Of a stretch of 64,000 bases of DNA, positions 43,030-52,546 are shown one piece after another; positions within the stretch are counted from its first letter, which is position 1; every line of letters begins with the position of its first letter. The stretch is from Scopulibacillus darangshiensis (GTDB lineage Bacteria; Bacillota; Bacilli; Bacillales; Sporolactobacillaceae). Both the position numbers and the translations under genes were made by a program. The stretch covers positions 1-64,000 of the forward strand of contig NZ_SLXK01000010.1 of assembly GCF_004341035.1 (NCBI RefSeq), in the 5' to 3' direction. The notes under the pieces were generated by a model. The model had not been told where the DNA came from. It made no database searches and saw only the letters and a program-made list of their open reading frames with translations.

Positions 43030-43854
43030 GTGGATTTCAGGATGCGTATTCAAAAGAATAGAAATGACCTAACAAAAGGAATGAAAAAAGTAGCCGGCTT
43101 CCTATTAAAAGAACCGGCCGCATTCGCAGCCAACCCCGCTCGAAAGGTGGCTGAAGAAATTGGCGTGAGTGAAACCATGGTCGTCCGCTTTTGCCATGCC
43201 TTGGGTTATAAAGGTTACGGCGAGCTGCAGAAGGAAATCCGGGACTTTGTGTTTAATTTAAAAAATCATGACAAGGAAGAACACACTGATCAGGAAACCC
43301 TGGCGATTTATGAAAAAAGAATGTTGGAGGATCAAGCTAACATCCAGCAAACAGCGAAAATGGTTGATCCACAAATGTTTGATCTTGCGGTAAACAAACT
43401 CGCTGAAGCAGAGCGGATTCTAGTAGCTGGCCGCCGATCATCATTTTCAATGGCGCATTGGTTTACTTTCATGCTGAATTTTGTTTACGGCAAGGCCCGT
43501 TTATTTCGCCAAGAAACCGATATTCACTTAGAAGACTTATTGGCAGGCAGTGTCCTCGTTGCCTTTTCATTTTATCGTTATGACTTAGATACCTTGTGGC
43601 TCGTTGAAGAGGCTAAGAAGCGCGGCATATTTGTGATCGGGTTCACCGATTCCTCGATTTCGCCGATTGTTGATTATGCAGACGCTTTATTTCCGGTTCA
43701 GCTTACCGAGCAGTCCGTTCCTGATGCCGCGCCGGTCACCTTTTCGCTGTTAAATGCGATAATCTCCGGTGTGTATGCCAAGAACCCTGAACGGGCAAAT
43801 CGGCACATTGATGCTTATGAATCAAGACGATTAAAAAACTTTTTTATTGATTAA
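43030..43854 (+). CDS. RpiR/MurR-family transcriptional regulator
   Basis: This 274-residue protein has an N-terminal helix-turn-helix (about 1-75; KVAEEIGVSETMVVRFCHALGYKGYGELQ) and a SIS domain (about 105-250) of the type that binds phosphosugars. However, the SIS region here opens ILVAGRRSSFSMAHWF, and the ligand is unlikely to be a sugar given the neighbours. It starts at GTG after TAGGTGG. It is divergent from the YfcC carrier and leads the operon of M20 deacylase and racemase, so it most likely controls both directions. Confidence 0.88.
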   Translation: MDFRMRIQKNRNDLTKGMKKVAGFLLKEPAAFAANPARKVAEEIGVSETMVVRFCHALGYKGYGELQKEIRDFVFNLKNHDKEEHTDQETLAIYEKRMLEDQANIQQTAKMVDPQMFDLAVNKLAEAERILVAGRRSSFSMAHWFTFMLNFVYGKARLFRQETDIHLEDLLAGSVLVAFSFYRYDLDTLWLVEEAKKRGIFVIGFTDSSISPIVDYADALFPVQLTEQSVPDAAPVTFSLLNAIISGVYAKNPERANRHIDAYESRRLKNFFID

Positions 43855-43869
43855 GGGAGAGAAGATATT

Positions 43870-45000
43870 GTGGGAGATATGACGATCGACGCGATTAAAC
43901 CGAAAGTAAAGGAGATCTTTGACCATCTTCACAGCCATCCGGAAGTCAGCTGGCATGAGGATAAGACAACTGCCTATATCGCTAACATTTTAAAAGAAAA
44001 CGGCTGCCGGGTGACCAAGTTTGATGATTGTACAGGGGTTGTCGGGGAAATCGGCCAAGGGAAACCTATCGTAGCCGTTCGAGCCGATATTGACGCGTTA
44101 TGGCAGGAGGTTGACGGCGTTTTCCAGGGCAATCACTCTTGCGGCCACGATGCGCACATGTCAATGGTTCTGGGTGTGTTATTTACACTTAAGAATATGA
44201 GGCAGCTGCCAAAAGGAACGATAAGATTCATTTTTCAACCGGCTGAAGAAAAAGGGGCAGGCGCTCTGAAAATGGTTGAAAAAGGCGTTGCAGAAGATAT
44301 CGATTTTCTCTATGGTGTTCATTTGCGTCCTATCCAAGAAACAGCAAATGGGAGAGCGGCGCCGGCTATCGTGCATGGCGCATCGGGAACGATGAATGGC
44401 GAGATTCATGGTGAAGAGGCGCATGGAGCACGGCCTCATCTTGGGACAAATGCCGTGGAGATCGGCGCAACGCTTGTTCATGAGTTAGGTCATATTCATC
44501 TTAACCCCATGATCCCGCATTCAGTGAAGATGACAAAGCTATGGGCAGGCGGCGACAGCGCAAATATCATACCAGGTCATGCCTCTTTCAGTATTGACCT
44601 TAGGGCTCAAACCAATGAGATTATGGCGCTTTTGATTGAGCAAGTTGAAAATGTTGTCCAAACGACTGCGGATTTCTATAAGGTCAAAATTGAATTATCC
44701 AAACCGTCACATATCGCCGCAGCAAAGGTCCATTATGAAGCCCAAAGGTATATGGCAGATGCCATCACAGAAATTTTAGGTAAAGACCATCTTGATGAGC
44801 CGCTCGTCACTCCCGGCGGGGATGATTTTCATTTTTATACGCTTAAGCGCCCGAGCATTAAAGCGACGATGCTTGGATTAGGCTGTGACCTCGCCCCTGG
44901 TCTCCATCATCCGCAAATGACGTTCGATCGGGATGCTTTGTTTTCAGGGATACAAATCTTAACCACTGCCATTTTGAATACACTGGAACAGGAAGTTTAA
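43870..45000 (+). CDS. M20-family amidohydrolase / N-acyl amino acid deacylase
   Basis: This 376-residue metallopeptidase has VRADIDALW (about 74-82), the metal-site SCGHDAHMS (93-101), [11 protein letters not shown] (catalytic and metal Glu) and a late GGDDFHFY. The dimerisation insert is present. Such enzymes remove acyl groups from N-acyl amino acids. The gene follows the RpiR regulator by 15 bases and precedes the racemase by 12, so it is one operon. Paired with the racemase it would release L-amino acid from the racemised N-acyl form. The start is GTG after GGGAGAG. Confidence 0.85.
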   Translation: MGDMTIDAIKPKVKEIFDHLHSHPEVSWHEDKTTAYIANILKENGCRVTKFDDCTGVVGEIGQGKPIVAVRADIDALWQEVDGVFQGNHSCGHDAHMSMVLGVLFTLKNMRQLPKGTIRFIFQPAEEKGAGALKMVEKGVAEDIDFLYGVHLRPIQETANGRAAPAIVHGASGTMNGEIHGEEAHGARPHLGTNAVEIGATLVHELGHIHLNPMIPHSVKMTKLWAGGDSANIIPGHASFSIDLRAQTNEIMALLIEQVENVVQTTADFYKVKIELSKPSHIAAAKVHYEAQRYMADAITEILGKDHLDEPLVTPGGDDFHFYTLKRPSIKATMLGLGCDLAPGLHHPQMTFDRDALFSGIQILTTAILNTLEQEV

Positions 45001-45012
45001 GGAGGGAAGAGT

Positions 45013-46137
45013 ATGACCGGAAATGCTGTAAAAGTTAAGGAAGTCGTCTTGAGGAAACTGCAGATGAGGTTAAAAAACCCATTCGCAACGAGTTTTGAAA
45101 CGATGCAGGATAAAACATTTTGTCTTCTTGAAGTCATTGATGAGAACGGGAACATTGGCTGGGGTGAATCGGTTGCTTCGGATCTGCCTTTGTATAATGA
45201 AGAGACCGTTAAAACAAATCAGCATATCTTGGAGGATTTGCTGATACCTGACATTTTAGGGCAAACGATTGGGCATCCTGACGAGATTAGTGAACGCTTC
45301 TCGCCGATCCGCCGCAACAATATGGCCAAGGCAACGATTGAGACAGCCATATGGGATTTATTTGCAAAAAATAACAGGATGCCATTGTCACAAGCCCTTG
45401 GCGGCAAAAAAAAGGAAATTCAGGTCGGCATCAGCATCGGCATCCAAGACACAACAAAAGCGCTTTTAAACCAAATTGAGGGATTCCTTACTCAGGGCTT
45501 CCGAAAGTTCAAGATTAAAATCAAGCCGGGAAAAGATGTTGGTGTTCTAAGAGAGGTAAGAGAGGTCTATCCCGATATTCCAATGATGGCTGACGCTAAT
45601 TCTGCCTATACACTAAAGGATATCGATCATTTGAAACAGTTGGATGATCTGAACCTCATGATGATTGAACAGCCGCTTGATCATGACGATATCGTCGACC
45701 ATGCTGTCCTGCAAAAAGAGATTCGGACACCCATTTGTTTGGATGAAAGCATCCACTCTGTAAAAGATGCCATGCGGTCACATTCACTCGGCAGCTGCAA
45801 AATCATTAATATCAAGATAGGCCGGGTCGGCGGTTTAACCGAAGCCAAGAAAATCAATGACTACTGCAAACAAGTCGGCATGCCGGTCTGGTGCGGTGGC
45901 ATGCAGGAAGCAGGCGTCGGCCGCGCTCATAATATCGCTGTCACCACCCTTGATCAATTTACCCTGCCTGGGGACACAGCCCCATCCAGCCGTTATTGGG
46001 ATGAGGACATCATCGAACCTGAAGTCACTATGACAGGCGGCATCATCCAAGTGCCGGACAAACCGGGGATTGGGTTTGAGGTGAATCGAGAAATGTTAGA
46101 AAAGTTTGCTGTGTATGAGAAAGCTTTTAAACTTTAA
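45013..46137 (+). CDS. N-succinyl/N-acylamino acid racemase (MenC-like enolase superfamily)
   Basis: This 374-residue enolase-superfamily protein belongs to the low-GC MenC/NSAR branch. The catalytic KxK pair is K167 and K169 in KFKIKIKPG. Metal ligands are D194, E219 and D244, and K268 lies in NIKIGRVGG. It closely fits the promiscuous o-succinylbenzoate synthase/N-succinylamino acid racemase pattern of Geobacillus. With no menaquinone genes nearby but a deacylase and carrier in the cluster, I infer the racemase role, turning N-acyl-D- into N-acyl-L-amino acids. A GNAT acyltransferase for the first step is not in the cluster. Confidence 0.85.
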   Translation: MTGNAVKVKEVVLRKLQMRLKNPFATSFETMQDKTFCLLEVIDENGNIGWGESVASDLPLYNEETVKTNQHILEDLLIPDILGQTIGHPDEISERFSPIRRNNMAKATIETAIWDLFAKNNRMPLSQALGGKKKEIQVGISIGIQDTTKALLNQIEGFLTQGFRKFKIKIKPGKDVGVLREVREVYPDIPMMADANSAYTLKDIDHLKQLDDLNLMMIEQPLDHDDIVDHAVLQKEIRTPICLDESIHSVKDAMRSHSLGSCKIINIKIGRVGGLTEAKKINDYCKQVGMPVWCGGMQEAGVGRAHNIAVTTLDQFTLPGDTAPSSRYWDEDIIEPEVTMTGGIIQVPDKPGIGFEVNREMLEKFAVYEKAFKL

Positions 46138-46190
46138 GGACAATGGACTTATATTTAAAATGAGGACGCATATCCCACATGAATATTAGC

Positions 46191-46225
46191 AAAAGACTGT
46201 CCCGGCATGATAGGGACAATCTTTT
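46191..46225 (+). terminator. terminator of the racemase operon
   Basis: AAAAGACTGTCCC (46191-46203) pairs with GGGACAATCTTTT (46213-46225) with one G-U pair, and T residues follow. Confidence 0.85.
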
Positions 46226-46299
46226 GTGTTCCCGGGTGTTTCATTTATGTTATACTCAGAAAAATACCAATAAGTCAAGCATCTAAGGAGCGCAAATTG

Positions 46300-47886
46300 A
46301 TGATCTATCAAATGAAAATAACACTGAAGCATATGAAACCGCCTGTATGGCGGAGGATACAAGTCGACAGTAACTTCACGTTCGCTAAGCTGCATAACAT
46401 TATCCAAATCGCCTTTGACTGGTATGACTATCATCTGCATGAATTTATGTTTGACAGATCTGATGACCGGCGGGTTGATCAAGAGTCTCAACAAATATCA
46501 ATTTTTTCAAACCAACAATTGACGATTGGCATGCCTCATGAGGATGACTTTGGTCCTCCGCCGCTTGATGAAAGGGAGCAAATGATTGGCGACTATTTTG
46601 AAAAAGAAAAGGACAAATGCTTGTATGTCTACGACTTTGGCGATGATTGGCAGCATGAGATCTTACTTGAAAAAATTTTACAACCGGAAAAAGGGACAAG
46701 CTATCCGCGCTGTATAAAAGCAATGAGAATAGCGCCCGAAGAGGACAGCAGGGGTGAGCTGCTGTCGGGTGAATTAGTGCTTCCGGAGGTTGACAGCAAG
46801 ATATTAACCAAGGAGATTAATGATAACCTGCAAGGTTTTGAAAATGAAAAGGACTGGGAGGAAATCAGTGCGGATAATGAAGAACACTGGTTCCAATTAT
46901 TCGACCAAGTGACCCGATTTAAGAATCTAAAGCCTTGGAATTGGTTGTCTAGTGATCAAATTATTGTTCTGAATATCCCTGAGATGGATGACTTAGTTTA
47001 CTGTTCGATCATGGGAGGGGCGGGTGAGGAGTTTGGCTTAGCCGTTTACCGGGGCGATAACGGGTTAAAGTCCTTACTAAAAACACTGGAAGGTCCGGGA
47101 GACTATTTTGACATTGTGTTAAAACAAGACGCTCTCCATCTGTCGTTATGTGACCGTGGCGAGCTTGAACCGGAAGATTATGAACTTATTAAGACCTTAG
47201 GTTTAAGCTTTCGGGGGAAAAAACAATGGCCAATGCTCCGCAGTTTAATTCCCGGCTATTTTCCATGGAGTCTTGATGATGGGGAAGTGATTTGTTTAAC
47301 AGCAATACTGGAACAAATCTGCCATGTTGCGGAAATGGTCAAAGAAAATCCTGGGCAAATTCCTGAATTTAATTTCGAGACGCTTTTTTACCGCTACTAT
47401 GTTGAAACGAAGCATGGGATCGATTGGGAAGAGGGAGCCATCCGTCCGACAATAGAAAAGGAAGAGTTACAAGCCCAAGAACCCGCTCTCATGGTTGAAT
47501 CGGAATTCAAATTAAAAAAGCTGAAAAAGGATTTTAAAAAGGTAAATGCCACAATAGAATTCGCATCCTTTTATTCACCGGAACCGATCCAGGAAAACGA
47601 AGGCGAACGTCCATATTATCCCCATCTTACAGTTGCTGCAGATCATGAGCACGGATTGATTTTCGGCCACGATCTGCTTCATCCGGAACAATATGAATTG
47701 AGGCTGCAGGCATCTTTTATTCAAATGGTCGAAAGCCTTGAAATTATTCCTGGTGACATGCTGTTTGAGGACGAACAGACGGCATGGGTATTGACCCCAA
47801 TATTAGACAAGCTGGGCATTAAATATGAGATAGTCGATAGCCTCCCCGCCATTGACGAATTCCGCCGGGAGATGACGAGGTTTTGA
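46300..47886 (+). CDS. pRiA4b ORF-3-like domain protein
   Basis: The 528-residue protein has an N-terminal pRiA4b ORF-3 domain (about 1-165: YQMKITLKHMKPPVWRRIQV, a WYDYHLHEF turn and VYDFGDDWQHEI). A middle region follows, then a C-terminal alpha/beta domain (about 400-528; HLTVAADHEHGLIFGHDLL). This architecture occurs in many Firmicutes without known function; the first domain is shared with plasmid and transposon-borne proteins. The ATG at 46300 follows AAGGAGCGC; the longer in-frame opening from 46207 overlaps the upstream terminator and is rejected. Confidence 0.8.
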   Translation: MIYQMKITLKHMKPPVWRRIQVDSNFTFAKLHNIIQIAFDWYDYHLHEFMFDRSDDRRVDQESQQISIFSNQQLTIGMPHEDDFGPPPLDEREQMIGDYFEKEKDKCLYVYDFGDDWQHEILLEKILQPEKGTSYPRCIKAMRIAPEEDSRGELLSGELVLPEVDSKILTKEINDNLQGFENEKDWEEISADNEEHWFQLFDQVTRFKNLKPWNWLSSDQIIVLNIPEMDDLVYCSIMGGAGEEFGLAVYRGDNGLKSLLKTLEGPGDYFDIVLKQDALHLSLCDRGELEPEDYELIKTLGLSFRGKKQWPMLRSLIPGYFPWSLDDGEVICLTAILEQICHVAEMVKENPGQIPEFNFETLFYRYYVETKHGIDWEEGAIRPTIEKEELQAQEPALMVESEFKLKKLKKDFKKVNATIEFASFYSPEPIQENEGERPYYPHLTVAADHEHGLIFGHDLLHPEQYELRLQASFIQMVESLEIIPGDMLFEDEQTAWVLTPILDKLGIKYEIVDSLPAIDEFRREMTRF

Positions 47887-48004
47887 CTTAATCAATAGTT
47901 TGGAAAAGACTTAATGTAAAATAGCTCATTTATACCAGTTTACTTGTTCAAGCTAAGGGGTAAAAGTAGGTGACAGTAAAAACTCGAAAAAAGGAGGCGA
48001 AGTC

Positions 48005-48493
48005 ATGAGTAAGAAATGGTTAATATCCATTTTCTCTTTGACTTTGGTTTTCGTGTTTGCGTCGTCATCGGCAGCTTCTGCTGCTGGCGGTTTTCATCAT
48101 CCGGAGCATTGGGATAAAAATACCATGCTATATCAAGGGGAATCCGGGACGGAAATTAAGAATCTCCAGTACATTCTTAATGTCATGTCTTTTTATACTG
48201 AGACAGGTATAACCGATCCGGATGGTATTTTTGGACCAAAAACAAGGCAGGCTGTGATGAAGTATCAAGAAGCCAATGGCCTTGTTCCTGACGGGATCGT
48301 CGGCCCTAAGACATGGAAGAGCTTCTCGAAGTTCATCGAAAAGAAGAATGGGTCAACTTATGGAGCTGGCGGATATATGGGATTAAGGCTGGAATGGAAA
48401 TATGACAACAACTCAGATGGATCTGATTCAACAGCCTACGTTTATGGCAACGGTGATACGCTGAGCGATAAATACCGCTTGTATTCTCGTTAG
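48005..48493 (+). CDS. secreted peptidoglycan-binding protein
   Basis: This 162-residue product has a signal peptide (1-27; cleavage near ASAA-GG) and a peptidoglycan-binding type 1 domain (about 45-105: LQYILNVM, GIFGPKTRQAVMKYQEANGL and DGIVGPKTW). The tail of about 55 residues is polar and aromatic and ends in YRLYSR. There is no catalytic domain, so it probably binds wall or spore cortex. The ATG follows AAAGGAGG. A strong hairpin terminator lies just after the stop. Confidence 0.88.
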   Translation: MSKKWLISIFSLTLVFVFASSSAASAAGGFHHPEHWDKNTMLYQGESGTEIKNLQYILNVMSFYTETGITDPDGIFGPKTRQAVMKYQEANGLVPDGIVGPKTWKSFSKFIEKKNGSTYGAGGYMGLRLEWKYDNNSDGSDSTAYVYGNGDTLSDKYRLYSR

Positions 48494-48505
48494 GTTTTAA
48501 AAGAG

Positions 48506-48540
48506 GCCTGGCCCGGGACTTTAATCCCAGGCCAGGCTCC
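48506..48540. terminator. bidirectional terminator hairpin
   Basis: GCCTGGCCCGGGA pairs with TCCCAGGCCAGGC (48525-48537; one G-U pair) around CTTTAA, between the convergent wall-binding and luciferase-like genes. Confidence 0.8.
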
Positions 48541-48547
48541 TTCATTT

Positions 48548-49573
48548 CTATTCCTTTATTATCCCGGCAAGAAGTTCGTAAGACCGAAGCCGATCATGAT
48601 GATCAAAGATTTGCGAGTTAACAATGATTTCATCGGCCCCCGTGTCATCAAGAAAGCTTTGAAGTTTTTCTTTCACCAGACTTGGCGTTCCCACCATTGA
48701 TGAATTTAGCTTATCTTTTATAGCCAGTCTTTCATAATCAGTCATTAGGGCATTAATGTCATCAACCGGTGGCTGCAGACGGCCGGGTTTTCCTCGAACG
48801 AGACTAAGGAATTGCTGCTGCTGTGATGTTGCGAGCATATTCGCCTTTTCTTCGCTATCAGCGATAATCACGTTGGCACCGAGCATGACATAGGGCTCAT
48901 CGAGTACCTGGGAAGGCTGGAAGTGAGTCCGATAAATGTCTAAAGCAGGCAAAGTGTTTTCGGCAGCAAAATGACTGGCAAAAGAAAATGGCAAACCGAG
49001 TTCTCCAGCTAATCGCGCACTAAAACCGCTTGACCCTAATAACCATATTGGAATCGTCAAGCCTTCACCTGGTACAGCATGAACATTCAGTTGATAAGGC
49101 TCTAATGAGGGATCGAGATAGCCTCGCAGTTCGGCGACCTGTTCGGGAAAATTCTCGCCATTAACCTTAACATCCCGGCGTAAAGCCCTGGAGGTAATAT
49201 GGTCCGTTCCTGGCGCGCGGCCAAGACCAAGGTCAATCCGGCCGGGATACATCGATTCCAGCGAGCCAAACTGTTCAGCTATAACTAACGGCGGATGGTT
49301 CGGCAGCATAATCCCGCCAGAGCCGACACGAATATTTTCCGTCCCCGAAGCGATATAACCGATCACGACCGATGTAGCAGAACTAGCAATCCCTGGCATA
49401 CTATGGTGCTCTGCGACCCAGTAACGGTTGAATCCCCATTCCTCAGCCTTTTGAGCTAACTGCAAACTATAGCGGAACGATTCAGCAGCCGTTCCGCCTT
49501 CTATAATGGGTGCGAGATCCAAGACGGAAAATGGGATATCTTTTAATTCCTTTGAAGTGTTTTCTTTAGGCAT
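48548..49573 (-). CDS. LLM-class (luciferase-like) flavin monooxygenase
   Basis: This 341-residue TIM-barrel flavoprotein belongs to the MsnO8/YvbT-type luciferase-like group. Landmarks are FSVLDLAPI near the N-terminus, [53 protein letters not shown] and [20 protein letters not shown]. The ATG follows AAAAGGAGTG. Members oxidise diverse substrates with reduced FMN or act as F420-independent relatives; the substrate cannot be read. It is near, but on the opposite strand from, the main catabolic cluster, and could feed into it. Confidence 0.85.
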   Translation of the reverse strand: MPKENTSKELKDIPFSVLDLAPIIEGGTAAESFRYSLQLAQKAEEWGFNRYWVAEHHSMPGIASSATSVVIGYIASGTENIRVGSGGIMLPNHPPLVIAEQFGSLESMYPGRIDLGLGRAPGTDHITSRALRRDVKVNGENFPEQVAELRGYLDPSLEPYQLNVHAVPGEGLTIPIWLLGSSGFSARLAGELGLPFSFASHFAAENTLPALDIYRTHFQPSQVLDEPYVMLGANVIIADSEEKANMLATSQQQQFLSLVRGKPGRLQPPVDDINALMTDYERLAIKDKLNSSMVGTPSLVKEKLQSFLDDTGADEIIVNSQIFDHHDRLRSYELLAGIIKE

Positions 49574-49690
49574 TTCCGTTCACTCCTTTTCAGGCGAAGA
49601 TCTTATGAAAATAAGTCTCCATATGAAACAGTTTACCTATCTATCCATGACAGATGCCAATTTTTTGCTCGCAGACAATAATAGCGCAGT

Positions 49691-50992
49691 TTAGAGATCG
49701 GTACCAACACGATATATTCTTCTGGGTCTGCCCCTTGATGTTGGAGCATCTTCACCTATGATTTCCGCGAGTTCCTGTTCCGCCAAACTATTTAGAATTC
49801 GGCGGGCATGCCTCGGGGTCATTTTAAGCCATTCAGCAACATCCGATGCTGTTATCGCGTGATTTCCTACACCGGTTTGAACAGATAGTATCTTGTTGAA
49901 AGTTGTTATGGTCACCCCAGCCTGTTTTAAACGATCACTGATTTCTTTGTTTTCATTTCGATAGCCATATGCAATACTTTGTTGTTCCTTTAGCGGACCT
50001 TCAATGGTTCCGTTATTGTCAACGAGGAAAGCGCTAAATTCCCCATATTTTTGTGCATGGTATAAAGCAAGGCGGGCGCTTTCTTCAGCGGCCAAAGAAG
50101 TCTCTCCATAGCCAATGCCTATATTGGAAGGTAAATCGGAAATTAAGGAGAGCTTTTCCAAGAGAGTTAATCCCTGCTGTCCGCTTCCTTCCAAAGACCC
50201 CCTGGTAGAAAACACAATTGAATTGCCAATTCCAAGAGACACATAAGAACCGGAAATAGATTCCGCGTAATCGACAATGGCGTTCTGTAATTCTAAATCC
50301 AACCTGTGTAAATCATACGAAAACGATTTGTTGCTGTCTATCTTTTTTGCATCACCCGTTCTAATCAGCATCACCGCAATTTGCGATTGTTTGAATTGTT
50401 GTGTTTCCCACTGTTGGTATGCCGCTTTCAATGTCTCTCGGATATTGACCCTTGTCGGTGTCACGCGATACACAGGCACGCTTAAAGACTCTAATTGTTC
50501 ATAAACATAACGTAGGCATGTGACACATACATCAACTTTGTTGTCTTTAAATAAGTTTTGATGAAAAGCGACAATTTCTTCGAATGGGGTGTACCCTTGG
50601 TATTCATATAGATAAAGTTTTTCATAAGGGATGCCAAGATCATCATATGTTTCATAAACATCGTGTTCTTCGAGCATATCTAAACTAATTCTTTGAATGT
50701 TTTTGCGGTCCTTATAGCCGATTTCCATGAGTGTCTTTGTTAAACTAGATCCATCAAGCTCCAAATAGAAAGAAAGTTTATGTAAGCCATTTTTCTTGGC
50801 TAAAGTATATGGTGTTAATCCCGAAAAGACCCAGATATCGATAACCCGCTCATTCTTTTGGACAATATTGGTTATTTCTTCCGGGTCATGATACATAAGC
50901 TGAACGGGATAAATGTTGTCATATTCCTCGGCAATACGATATATAAAATTAACAGAATCCTTTGGTCCGACAATTCCCAGTTTTGCTTTCAT
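49691..50992 (-). CDS. transcriptional regulator of unfamiliar architecture
   Basis: The 433-residue protein has an N-terminal alpha/beta domain (about 1-170) that begins KLGIVGPKDSVNFIYRIA and recalls PrpR/receptor-type folds. A central domain (about 195-325) contains VSLGIGNSIVFS and SNIGIGYGETSLAAEESARLAL, similar to degenerate nucleotide-cyclase/GGDEF-like folds. A C-terminal winged helix (about 365-430) has SDVAEWLKMTPRHARRILNSL and an SRGRPRRIYR wing. I do not recognise the family. It lies 34 bases downstream of an AbgA-like amidohydrolase on the same strand and is the local candidate for binding the operators at 52.5 and 57.07 kb. Confidence 0.7.
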   Translation of the reverse strand: MKAKLGIVGPKDSVNFIYRIAEEYDNIYPVQLMYHDPEEITNIVQKNERVIDIWVFSGLTPYTLAKKNGLHKLSFYLELDGSSLTKTLMEIGYKDRKNIQRISLDMLEEHDVYETYDDLGIPYEKLYLYEYQGYTPFEEIVAFHQNLFKDNKVDVCVTCLRYVYEQLESLSVPVYRVTPTRVNIRETLKAAYQQWETQQFKQSQIAVMLIRTGDAKKIDSNKSFSYDLHRLDLELQNAIVDYAESISGSYVSLGIGNSIVFSTRGSLEGSGQQGLTLLEKLSLISDLPSNIGIGYGETSLAAEESARLALYHAQKYGEFSAFLVDNNGTIEGPLKEQQSIAYGYRNENKEISDRLKQAGVTITTFNKILSVQTGVGNHAITASDVAEWLKMTPRHARRILNSLAEQELAEIIGEDAPTSRGRPRRIYRVGTDL

Positions 50993-51026
50993 AGTAACCT
51001 CCGCTTATATTTCAGAAAAATCTAAT

Positions 51027-52328
51027 TTATGCTTTATCGGCATGACATGCGCAAAGGGTAAGTGTTTTAACAGCAATAGACATGACCTGTTCATCAAAAT
51101 CAAACCTCTCATTATGATGCCCCGCAGCAAGTTTGGTACCAAATACTATATATGCAGATAAACCGCCTTTTTCTTGAACACGTGACATCATATAGGTCGC
51201 GTCCTCAGAACCTGGAGAACCCGTTGTTGCTTTGACCGAATGAATCTCTGTGATGTTATCAGCCTGTTGACGAATAAAGCCGAGTAATTCCTCGCTTGGC
51301 TCACAGCTTTCTGCGCCACCCACAATATCTATACTGGCATCAATCTCATACATACTAGCCGCCGCTTTGACTATTTTTACAGCCTTTTGATACATATGTT
51401 GGTTAATTTCAGTTGTTGTCCCTCGGGTTTCTGCTTTTAAGTGTGCTTGCCCAGGGATAATATTCCGGCCGCTTCCTGCATGCAAAACCCCTACATTGAC
51501 TCTTGACTGACCCTCACTATGGCGGGAAATAGCATGCATATTTAAGGCTGCTGCCGCGGCGGCGAGAAGGGCGTTTTTCCCGTCTTCTGGATTTGCGCCT
51601 GCATGGGCCGATTTTCCAGTATATGTGACGTCGAATTTCGTTGTGGCAAGATGTCCTAAATTACCGCAAATAAGTTCTCCGAGGTCAGCATCCAATCCAA
51701 TATGAGTGGCTATAAAAAGATCGACATCGTCAACAACTCCCTTTTCTACCATGGATTTTGCCCCGCGGACGCCTTCTTCAGCAGGCTGGAAAATAAGCTT
51801 GATTCTTCCTTTGAGCCGTGACTTGATTTGGGATAAGACGTAAGCAACACCCAAACCAATCGATGTGTGTGCATCATGACCACAGGCGTGCATCATATTA
51901 GTATTCATTGATGCGAAGCCTTCTCTAGCGGGAAGGTGATCTTTTGAGGATGATTCTTGTATATCCAAAGCGTCCATGTCAACACGGAACCCAATGGTCG
52001 GTCCAGGTTGACCTGTATCAAGTATTGCAACAACACCGGTAAACCCCCCGGAAAAATGTCTCAGCCATTCCGGATCAGCGCCTTGTGACAGGGCGCGTTT
52101 TTCTTGTTGTTCAAGGAACTCCTTGTCAGGAACTCCCATTCGTGCATCTGTATCAATAACATCCATCCCTGTGCGGACATCATAACCCCAGGAAGAAAGT
52201 TTTGATGCGACAATGCTTGCTGTCCGAAATTCTGCCCACCCGGATTCTGCATGTTTGTGAAAATCACGCCGCCATTCAATTAATGTTGGATAAATCTTTT
52301 CGGTTAATTTAGAAATGTGATCGATCAT
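51027..52328 (-). CDS. AbgA-like M20 amidohydrolase
   Basis: This protein of about 433 residues resembles the A subunit of p-aminobenzoyl-glutamate hydrolase. Visible are the metal and catalytic segments RVDMDALDIQES, HACGHDAHTSIG and FQPAEEGVRGA. AHAGANPEDGKNALLAAAAAA covers the dimerisation region, and ATTGSPGSEDATYMMSR lies near the end. The long insert after residue 55 (GVPDKEFLEQQEKR) is typical of AbgA. The ATG at 52328 is 8 bases from GGAGG; the earlier ATG at 52349 overlaps that site. It shares an operon with the regulator downstream and is divergent from the aminotransferase. It should cleave an amide or peptide-like bond. Confidence 0.85.
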   Translation of the reverse strand: MIDHISKLTEKIYPTLIEWRRDFHKHAESGWAEFRTASIVASKLSSWGYDVRTGMDVIDTDARMGVPDKEFLEQQEKRALSQGADPEWLRHFSGGFTGVVAILDTGQPGPTIGFRVDMDALDIQESSSKDHLPAREGFASMNTNMMHACGHDAHTSIGLGVAYVLSQIKSRLKGRIKLIFQPAEEGVRGAKSMVEKGVVDDVDLFIATHIGLDADLGELICGNLGHLATTKFDVTYTGKSAHAGANPEDGKNALLAAAAAALNMHAISRHSEGQSRVNVGVLHAGSGRNIIPGQAHLKAETRGTTTEINQHMYQKAVKIVKAAASMYEIDASIDIVGGAESCEPSEELLGFIRQQADNITEIHSVKATTGSPGSEDATYMMSRVQEKGGLSAYIVFGTKLAAGHHNERFDFDEQVMSIAVKTLTLCACHADKA

Positions 52329-52461
52329 TTTCCTCGCCTCCATAGCCATTTTAAGATAAATAAAAAATTTTTTGAAGAAAAAACGGTGTAACCTAAAAAC
52401 TATTTTATGTGAACAATCAATAGGCGTCTTTATAATGGCGGTTTTCTATCTTAATTTAGTC

Positions 52462-52523
52462 TTGACAATAATCAAACAATTTCGTAAAATCCAAATAGGG
52501 AATAATTAAGGATATTATCCCTA
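52462..52523 (+). promoter_or_regulatory. sigma-A promoter and candidate operator of the aminotransferase operon
   Basis: TTGACA (52462-52467), 17 bases, TAAAAT (52485-52490). Six bases later an imperfect palindrome TAGGGAATAAT ... ATTATCCCTA (52496-52523) covers the expected start site. The promoter of the reductase-regulator gene has the same layout and a related element at the same distance. A repressor bound here would block transcription. Confidence 0.75.
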
Positions 52524-52546
52524 ATTATATCACACTAGGAGGTTTT

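Noticed and set aside
45013-46137. Menaquinone o-succinylbenzoate synthase as the main role
   Set aside because: No men genes are adjacent, and the deacylase and carrier point to N-acyl amino acids. Dual activity cannot be excluded.
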